Positions 56,216 through 64,000 of a stretch of 64,000 nucleotides of DNA are shown one piece after another. Position numbers and translations under genes: made by a program. The first letter of the stretch is position 1, and each line of letters opens with the position of its first letter. The DNA lies in NCBI RefSeq assembly GCF_021130785.1, contig NC_060213.1:133500001-133564000 (forward strand), in the 5' to 3' direction. The notes beneath the pieces are model-generated. The model was not told the origin of the DNA, made no database searches, and saw only the letters and a list, made by a program, of their open reading frames with translations. The DNA comes from Homalodisca vitripennis. Lineage: Eukaryota > Arthropoda > Insecta > Hemiptera > Cicadellidae.

Positions 56216-58904
56216 TGTCTCCTAATCGCAAAACAAATTAGTTTATCAAGCTTTTAATTCAGGATACCTTTTCTTACTTATTGCTGACAAAACAGGTCGT
56301 GAAAAACGTATTAATAGGATAATAAAAGTGAACAATTGAAGCCAAATGTACCTTACAGTACAATGGAATATAAACTGTAGACGTGTAAATGAGCCTCGCC
56401 TGAGGTCTCAAAGGTCGGGGTATCGTCATTATACTACGTGACGTCATCACTTCTGTTTGAAAGGACATTTTGCCGTACACAATATTCCTAACACAGCACT
56501 ATACCATGTCTCATTTTTTAGAAAACAGCCTAACAGACCACTTTCTTTTCTTACGTTGGATGATGTTTTTAAAATAGATGTTTTTTCCATACAGAGAATT
56601 ATTTTACTGTACGAATTTAGTTAAAATTGCAATCACTATCACATGAATTTTGGATTGTTTCTTTATCCTATATTTATAAAAGATAATGTTATTTTAGATC
56701 AGTATTTTCTATAAAGCATTTTATTCTATCGTTTTTGTATTGCACTGCATCTTGTTTTTATGACATAGTATATTGTATTGTATAGTGTATTATCCCGTTT
56801 CTGATAAGTATCCAATCAATTCATATTGTTCATTAACTTACTTCATACATTGGCGTAAATGCAAATATTGTTAAACCTTAGGATGTATCTACTACCGTTG
56901 TTACTAAATTCACTTTTATTGTTACTTAGTGCATGATTCATTGTTACTAATAATGATTTACTAAGTTAGGTCCTGTTGTACATTTTTATTGTATTCTTAC
57001 TTCTCACTCTCTGTCAATCTGTCTCTGTCAGATTCCAGCGAAGTTCACTTTTATTGTTACTCATCTATTGTCAGTTTAATAATGAATAAATCAAAGTAAA
57101 CAGTTCAAATAAACAACTTAAATATTAGCACAGCTATATCCAACATCAAAAAAGACGTAAACGGTAATGATATAAACGAAATGTATGGAGCGCCAAGACA
57201 CTCATAGTGCTACATTTACATTGCAAGGTGAATACATTGGTACGTACATTGCGGCGTCTTATTGAAAGCGTCACTTTATATCATAGATGCTAGATAAGAT
57301 ATTTAGGGAAGATAGTTTTTACGTTAGGTTTTGAGATACTTGAATACATTTCGCTCCTAACATATTTCGATCGTCTAAATCCTTTTGTTCTGATTGTACT
57401 CTTAAAACCCAAGGGATATTTTAGTATATACGTGTGAAATGAGTTCATCTAAAATCCGTCATAAATGTAGAAATTTGTACACCCAGAACGGAACCAAACA
57501 TAATCCTCAGCTTCTATGGAAAGAATAATTAAATGAGTATCTATAACGATTAAAAATTTGTCACTTTAGTTTGTTTCAATATGTACTGTGTGAAAAGTCG
57601 ATGTGATCTTATATTATGCTATTTATGAAATTGATGTGAAATAATTCAGACATATTTAAACTAGTTCAAGTTACCTTTAAATCTTTAAATGTATTTTTCA
57701 AGCAAGTAAATTTGTATTAAATTCTATTTTTTTGCAATGTATTTAATTATAAGTGAATTTAAGGTAAGGCCCAATGTAATTGAATACATATTATAATTAT
57801 AATAACCCACAAAAACACTAATTTTCTTCCAGGGTTTTATTGCACTACGGTCTTGTTAGCTATAAAAGAACTAATCAATCTATTTTAATTCCTTTTCCAA
57901 ATCTGGTCAGGCTGAAACTAACTATTATAAACTGGAATAGGAATTAACATTAACCGTGCTGAAATCCAATTTAGAATCCGATGAGCTTTATGTACTGCTA
58001 TTAAATTAGGCAGTTAGTTAATCAATTTTACGTTGGATTTGTTAATAAATAAATTAGTATTTCGTGGATTTATCCGAACCAATCTATAGGCCACCAAATG
58101 AATTAGAGACTTCAACATTCCTTTAATAATGGTTGTTGGTGAAGTTAGATAGGAGATAATACTGTAGGCAAACTAATGCCTTCAAAAGTTATTTACTAAA
58201 AACATTAAATCATAATGTAATCAATTTATTCTGATTGTTAAATACTAAATTCATATTGCAAATAAAATGTAACTAAAATTAAAGTTGAAATCTTTAATTA
58301 ATCAATTCTTGTTATAACTTGTGTTATATTGTAATGCTGCGTTAATAATTTAGTACCGCCCAATCCAATGCATTACTATAATACAATATTACCTGTAAAA
58401 GAGAGCCAATATTAGTTGACAACAAATTTCCATTCGCTACCTTCGCGACCCTTTCTTTAGAAATTACATTTGAAAACCACTCACGTTCTGACAAACCTAC
58501 TTAATTCAAAAATATTTTTGTAAAATTTTCTTATGATCATTAATACACACAAAAATTATGTTTTGAACGCAAATACTAGTACACAAAACCCTTTTACTTA
58601 TCTCATTTTATATATGAGTGTATATATATAGCATTTTATCCATATCACACTTCAACATAACATGACATTTAAACGCCTATGTTGTGCTTGCATAACGATT
58701 TATGCCACAATATGGAAGTCACTTGTTCGTTAGCAAGAAAATAAAGAAGTTCCTAAGAGAAGTGTTAAGTTGTTTTACATCAGTGAAATCGAGTAGGTCA
58801 AAACGTATTGTTACTAGTTTTCTAACATATAACGATAGCAACCGTCCGAAATCTTTTAATCCTTTCGAACTATCCATCATCAATAACAAATTTAAAAAAA
58901 CCTT
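56216..58904. other. AT-rich intergenic stretch
   Basis: I see no supported gene. ORFs 56274-56480 (-) and 58702-58908 (+, Lys/Ser-rich, 68 codons) have no splice or polyadenylation context. A TGACGTCA word lies near 56441. Confidence 0.4.
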
Positions 58905-59131
58905 ATAGCTTAAGCATTATGACGGGTTGACCTAACTTTATTTCTAATAATGTCTTCCGAGATTTAAACCTAACTGAAAACGTTTCATAATATCAAACTC
59001 AAAACTTTTGTTAAAATGATATAGTATATACAGATGTATAAACTGCAATTATACTGGAGTGTAAATTTCTACACAAGAAAAATTCTCTTTTATTGAGAGC
59101 ATTTCTCATCATTAATAACATCATTTTACAT

Positions 59132-59819
59132 GCTAATTTCTTGGGCTGCATTTGGACGCCCATCTCAACTGGGAATCTCATGTGGTTGTCATCTGCAAAA
59201 GGCTCCGCCCAGTCTGCTATGCTCTCAGGCGCCTTGCTCAGGTATGCAGCATCCGAGTCCTTCTCGCTGTATACTTCTCCTATGTTGAATCAATTTTAAG
59301 GTATGGAATTATTTTTTGGGGTATGTCAAGTAACAAAAATTTTCAAATTTCAAAATTAAAATGATGCATAAGAGCAATGTTAAAAATGACCAGAAGGGAA
59401 TCTTGTCAGTTGGTGTATAAAGAATTAAACATAATGACAATGGCTGGTCTGGTGGGGTATGAGTGCTGCATGTTTGTTAGAAATAATCCCACTCTGTTTA
59501 CTGCTGGCGCGACTTGCCACTCGTATTCAACGAGGGGCGCGCAGCGACTGACAGTGCGGCAACATTCTACTGCATTTATTCAAAAAGTGCCACAGTACAT
59601 ATGTACTGCAGTATATAACAGGCTGCCACCAAACATAAAAAAGAGACAGGTGCTTACACTTTTAAAAGACTTTTAAGAGAGTATTTTGTAGCAAAAGGCT
59701 TTTATAAGAACGACTTTATACAAGACATGTAAACTGTATTTTCTTTGTTATATATTTGTTCTTACTTTGATGTGTTCAATTGTATTGTAATTTTAACGAA
59801 TAAAATATTATTATTATTA
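59132..59819 (+). mobile_element. 5'-truncated non-LTR retrotransposon in R1-C
   Basis: It is flanked by TTACAT (59126-59131 and 59820-59825). The unoccupied paralogous site in R1-B is TTTTACAAAAGAC at about 43222. The coding part starts at the FLG-LD-HLNWESHV block after the palm domain and includes an SILRYGIIFWG-type block, ESCQLVYKELNIMTMAGLVG, a YSTRGAQRL block and a final DFIQDM. Frameshifts occur near 59360 and 59665. AATAAA (59799-59804) and an ATT-repeat tail end it. Confidence 0.75.
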
Positions 59820-61109
59820 TTACATAAGAAACAGAAGAGGAAAGATATCGGTACATTACGGTCTATTTTAATGGATGGTGCAAACTAAACCTGTGCTTCT
59901 AAGTCCCATAAAAATAAATAGCGTGCCTTGGAGGAAGCAATATAAAGCTAGAAGTTTTTTGGGAATACATAGAAATAAAAATTTATTACTTATTAAAGCT
60001 TTACAATTAAGGTTCATCCTTTGAACTTTTACACGATCACTTGCCACAAAAGTAGTTTCCTTAACGCATTTTTCATATTACAGTAGATAGTAAACTAACA
60101 GGTAAGTTAACCAGAGGGTTCCATTTAACTGAGGATTTTTAACTGGGGGTTATATTTACAGAGCTGTGTAAAGTTTATTAAAGCCTCAGTTTAGTACACT
60201 GCGTCATAGGCTTATAATTGTGGCTATGTTAGAGATTAACCAGAGGGATAATTTGACGAAAACGTAAATGTTATAAATGATTAGTATATGACCGGATAGG
60301 AGAGTTCTTATTTACTGACTAAATATACTTATTAGATAGAAGATAAATGTGTTAAGATAAAAAAATTTGTTGAAGCCATACATATTAGAGTTTATGAGTA
60401 GTTTATTTTTACTGGATATTACGACCATGGGGTTCGCTTGAGTACCTTTGTAAAGAGAGTTACAGGACACTTTGCATATATTGTTGTGGTCTTAAATATT
60501 TTTTATAACACAATTTATAGCTGAGTATTTAAGTATAAACAAATTCATACAAGTTTGAAGCAACAAGTTCATAAACAAATGAATTCATTTAAAGGAAATG
60601 TACTTTATTTTGATATTAAATACATATTATATATACGATCTTTTTATTTAAATATTTAACTATTTCCTCGTTTGAATTATGCTTACCAATAACATCAATT
60701 AAGACATATTTGAATACGCTCAGCCAAATCCCATGGAGTAACATAACTCAGTGTTGCCAATATAGAAATGAAGCTTCGAGCACAAGTTTAATCTACAGGC
60801 CCGTTCGTTTCTGAGATATGGTGCAGACAGACAGACATGTAGACAGAGATAAATAAATTGGTCGGACCCACAAGTTAGTGAAATGATCATAGATAAAATT
60901 ATATCAAATATGAATTAGATTTATTGGAAAATTGGTTTTTTTCGTACATAATTTGGGTAAAATATATTAATTATTTTTATTTGATATTAAAATAGACAAA
61001 AAAAGGTAATTAATAATGAAGCTTTAATGTTAATAGCGATAAAGCCTTATCATATAGTAACTAGTAAAACCAGTCTATAGTATTTTGTAAATACATACAT
61101 CTCAAAATT

Positions 61110-61266
61110 AATGTATACTGTACTTTATATTTTGGTAAGACACAATGAAGAAGTTACGGCAAATATTTGCAGTAAACCGAGAACAACCCGGTGTAAAACA
61201 CTGATATACTGAGACCAACGGTGCGAGCCCAAGATAAGCTGTTATAAACTGTACACATGACGTCAT
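61110..61266 (-). repeat. Single 168-base unit in R1-C (inverted)
   Basis: This is the reverse complement of the unit at 47550-47706 and of the array at 27707-28700. A single copy is present. Confidence 0.85.
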
Positions 61267-62374
61267 CAATGTTACACTGTTATATGTATTATGTGCAAAA
61301 TTGAAAATGTATCACAGTGACAACAAGTACACGGTATGACGATATTTGAGATTATTCAAGCATAGGTAGTAAGTTGTGAGTAAATGTGAACAAAAAGTAA
61401 CCTAAGTAAATTAATTTTCTGAGAGAACTGGCGCATTAGAACCTAATCAAAATTATATTTTTAAAGTAAAATAATACAAAATGATAAGGCCTTAATAACA
61501 AGGGGGGAAAATCAAAAATAGATCTTACACTGACCTAACCAAATTAATATGGATCAGAAACGTTAATAAAATTACCATACAGTGCTATAAGTCAATGATT
61601 AAATTTTTAAAGAATAATAGATCAGCTAACTAGGACTATTAAAGAAAATACCATAGTAAAGTTGCCTAGTTCTGGTAAATGTTTGAAAACTGTTACTCTA
61701 AATTAATATTTCACGTACAAACAGCATCTGGTATCGACAAAGTACGCGGTAAATGACTTCAGTAGTGGAGTAGTAATTTCTATATCTATGTTGCTGGAGA
61801 AAACTATCAGGAAGTGTTAAAATACATTTAAGTTACTTACAGCACTTAAATTCCTCTTCATTTGGTTAACAACATTTCAAGTAGAAGCGGAAGAATGTAG
61901 ATTATTATTATTTTATAATTGCATTGAAAAGGGAAATATTATGGGATCACATAAAATATAAAAGCGATCACTACTAGTTTTTAAATATTGCAAAACAAAT
62001 GTAAAACGCAGAATTGTAAAATAGGTCTTGTTGAATTCAATTATATTTTATATATTGGCAGTAACTATTGTGTAAAATACTGAAATACTGAAATAATTAA
62101 TCATTATGTTAATAGTCTTCCTGCGAATTTTGTAATAGTGATTAGTACCACACATATTTTTGTGTTGTTAAGCATAATATAAAAAGTTTTGCCTTTTAAA
62201 AAATTAATTCTTTTTTAACCTTAATTGGGTTTACACTTTTGCATAAGATTTGGTAAATTTTAAAGTAAGAAAATAAAAGAAGAATAAATAACCGATTCTA
62301 CAAAAACGATAAGAGGTTCACAGTCAACACAAGACGTAGGGTGTTTTTTTTATCGCAAGCTAAGCTGGACAGAA

Positions 62375-62954
62375 CATATAGATTATTTAAATAAAAAACT
62401 TAGAAAACTTATTTATGCATTTAGACAAATTAGTCACTTTTTAAATTTACAGGAAATTAGAATGACCTATTGCGCGTATGTACAGTCTATTTTAGAAAAT
62501 GGACTGATAGCATATGGTGGAGCGTACAAAACAATTCTACAAACCGTTATTAGTTACACAAAAGGCAATAGTTAAAGCAGCTCTAAGAGTAAATAGGCGA
62601 TACTCTACAAATGCCGTTTTTGACAGCTTAAAAGTTTTTGACATACGACAGTTATTTGTTAGGAAATTGTTGATGCATATACACAAGCGATTTGACGAAA
62701 TCTTCGACGAAATAAACCACGACTACAACACAAGAAATGCGGACAATGTTGGAATACGTGTACCAAGACTTTCAAGGACTTACTCGACCACTAATCCGTT
62801 CATTATAGCCCACTATTTATACAGAAATATACCTGAAGACGTACAGCACAACAACTTTTATACAAGCACGACATATAAAAAGAAAATTAATACATGGTTA
62901 CTGGAGGTTGGAAGGGACAGAACTGAACAAATTATAACATCAATCTATAGATAA
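62375..62954 (+). pseudogene. Reverse transcriptase C-terminal domain
   Basis: The first frame runs through ILENGLIAYGGAYKT, and the next frame (62514-62954) carries on with VTQKAIVKAALRVNRRYSTN, FDIRQLFVRKLLMHI, an NHDYNTRNADNVGIRVPR block and an IPEDVQ end. The H-x-Y-x-TRN pattern is common at the C-terminus of non-LTR enzymes. One frameshift lies near 62535. Apart from that the 440-base frame is clean, so the copy is fairly young. Confidence 0.7.
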
Positions 62955-62998
62955 AAAAACAATTATAAACTTAACTTTCGACCTAACGTAGTACAAAT

Positions 62999-63072
62999 GT
63001 GTTGTCTTTGTGCGCTAGCGTGTGTCAGTGTGTGCGGTGTGCGTGTGCGTGCGTGCGTGCGTGCGTGCGCGC

Positions 63073-63103
<31 letters not shown>

Positions 63104-63117
63104 TGTATGCGCGCGCG
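62999..63117. repeat. Alternating purine-pyrimidine GT/GC tract
   Basis: The tract is a run of GTGC, then about 24 bases of GC, then GT repeats. Such tracts favour Z-DNA. Frames read through it on both strands (62999-63217, 63015-63236) are low-complexity artefacts. Confidence 0.9.
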
Positions 63118-63595
63118 GTGTTCGAGTAGTGTGTATTGGGTGTATGTGAGTGTGAGTGATTGGAGACGTAAGTCATTAGGTGGTGGGTGGGGTGTGGGAG
63201 GGTTGCATCTGCCATAGTCTTCTCCCATATAACCAAACAAATCTGTAGTATATTCTTTTTAAATTATTAAAAACTTAATCAATTAATAATTTTAATTTTA
63301 AATATTTTTATATTTATTTCTACATAAATTTTAATTATTTTGATAGATATCCTTTTTAGTTTGTTGTAATTAAGCTATAAAGTATAAGTAACAATGCGGT
63401 ACAGTACAAGACTCATTCTCAAAACACAAGTTCTTACTTAGTTTGGGAATTAATTTCTAAGTTTTATTTTATAGAGATTTACAGCAACGTAACTAGTTAT
63501 TGTAGTATATTCTATTCACTTAAGGAAATAAATGTAAACTAAATGTAAATAATTTTTGATGAAGAAATAAATACTTTTTGACTTGACTTGAGGGT

Positions 63596-63733
63596 TTGTA
63601 CACGATGCAGGATGAATTGCGTAACGCTAGCGTTATCTTATCTGCAAATCGTCTCCTTGACACCGATGTTCAGCGTTTTCGAGTAGACGATATTTTTGAC
63701 AAAATATCAAATCTAAATATTATAGACAGTTAA
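63596..63733 (+). pseudogene. R1 coding relic, copy C
   Basis: Right after the target duplication the frame runs 45 codons (LYTMQDELRNASVILSANRL, then LDTDVQRFRVDDIFDKISNL and NIIDS) to TAA. The same segment on the minus strands of R1-A and R1-B reads YTIQDQLRNAGVILSANRLL. Codon-diverse, acidic and partly conserved reading across three copies supports a former R1 protein. The frame upstream was cut by the retrotransposon. Family not recognised. Confidence 0.4.
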
Positions 63734-64000
63734 TCAGCTATGCTATTTACATTTTTCTTATCTTGATAAATTTCGTTTACAAGACCATGCCATAGCTTTA
63801 ATTTGTCTATTGGAAGTAGTTTTTTTCCAGTGTTCTTGATCTATTACTTTTATATTGAACCATATTTATATTTCTTTATCTGCTGACCTACTTTTCACTT
63901 CTTTGCATAGTTTACGTTGAATGATTCCAGAACTGTTATAATACTCCATTAGTTGCATCATGTATGTTTTCACCATCCACATTCTGTCCTTATAACCCAA

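Larger units (their letters stand above)
62343..63590 (+). mobile_element. 5'-truncated non-LTR retrotransposon in R1-C
   Basis: It is flanked by AGGGT (62338-62342 and 63591-63595). R1-A and R1-B have the uninterrupted site (on their minus strands CGCAGGGTTTGTACACG). The coding part begins after the catalytic palm (SWTEHIDYLNKKLRKLIYAF) and ends at TAG-type stops near 62954. The 3' untranslated part contains a GT/GC microsatellite, AATAAA (63566-63571) and a tail of TTGAC repeats. The tail resembles the TTGAT tail at 12601-12628, so both may belong to one lineage. Confidence 0.75.
58905..64000. repeat. Long dispersed repeat R1, copy C (rearranged)
   Basis: Bases 58905-60640 match R1-B 42985-45000 in direct orientation. 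Bases 60650-64000 match R1-B from 48180 back to about 46030 in inverted orientation and run off the window. Two non-LTR fragments (59132-59819 and 62343-63590) interrupt it. About 815 bases present in R1-B (43490-44305) are absent at about 60085. Confidence 0.75.

Noticed and set aside
62999..63240. ORFs on both strands over the GT/GC microsatellite
   Set aside because: They are low-complexity translations of a simple repeat in the 3' untranslated part of a retrotransposon.

Overview
This window is nuclear DNA of an arthropod, most likely an insect. It is AT-rich, has no operons or Shine-Dalgarno starts, and nearly all recognisable coding sequence is broken retrotransposon. It also has TATA boxes, GT-AG intron borders, AATAAA signals, a tRNA-derived SINE, a Helitron-like element and a TTAA-flanked DNA transposon. 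A hemipteran host is only a guess from the style of the repeats. I found no complete conserved host gene that I can name.

Layout. Bases 1-108 look like the last coding exon of a + strand gene entering from the left, with a polyadenylation signal at 157. From about 6.8 to 12.6 kb lies one long, heavily mutated APE-type non-LTR retrotransposon. From 13.1 to 24.8 kb there are short coding-like relics, a tandem duplication, a second SINE copy, a 1.54 kb element with inverted ends, and a strict 16-base poly-C minisatellite. A long dispersed repeat, called R1 here, occurs three times: 24.8-30.7 kb, 43.0-51.1 kb and 58.9 kb to the right edge. The third copy is rearranged. Between R1 copies lie a 74-base satellite (30.9-31.9 kb), a coding-like 3' exon (32.7 kb), a promoter-like site (33.6 kb), two elements with inverted ends (34.0 and 35.5 kb), a repeat pair R2 (36.9 and 41.5 kb), an internally deleted Kolobok-like transposon (38.0-39.5 kb), and a minus-strand first exon with a TATA box (40.4-40.7 kb).

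The best candidate for a host gene is at 52.3-54.2 kb (+). It has a TATA box, an ATG in good context followed at once by a splice donor, an 8-base candidate microexon, and a clean 60-codon terminal exon ending at AATAAA. The pieces join in frame as a 71-residue protein. A further open stretch with a consensus donor follows at 54.3-54.5 kb.

The repeats record a sequence of events. R1 was copied, and one copy had its interior inverted at an AT microsatellite. A 168-base unit inside R1 expanded to six copies in only one R1 copy. Non-LTR elements inserted into two R1 copies, leaving target duplications that can be checked against empty sites in the paralogues, and a Helitron then landed inside one of them. 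All alignments here were made by eye, so boundaries are approximate unless a terminal motif fixes them.
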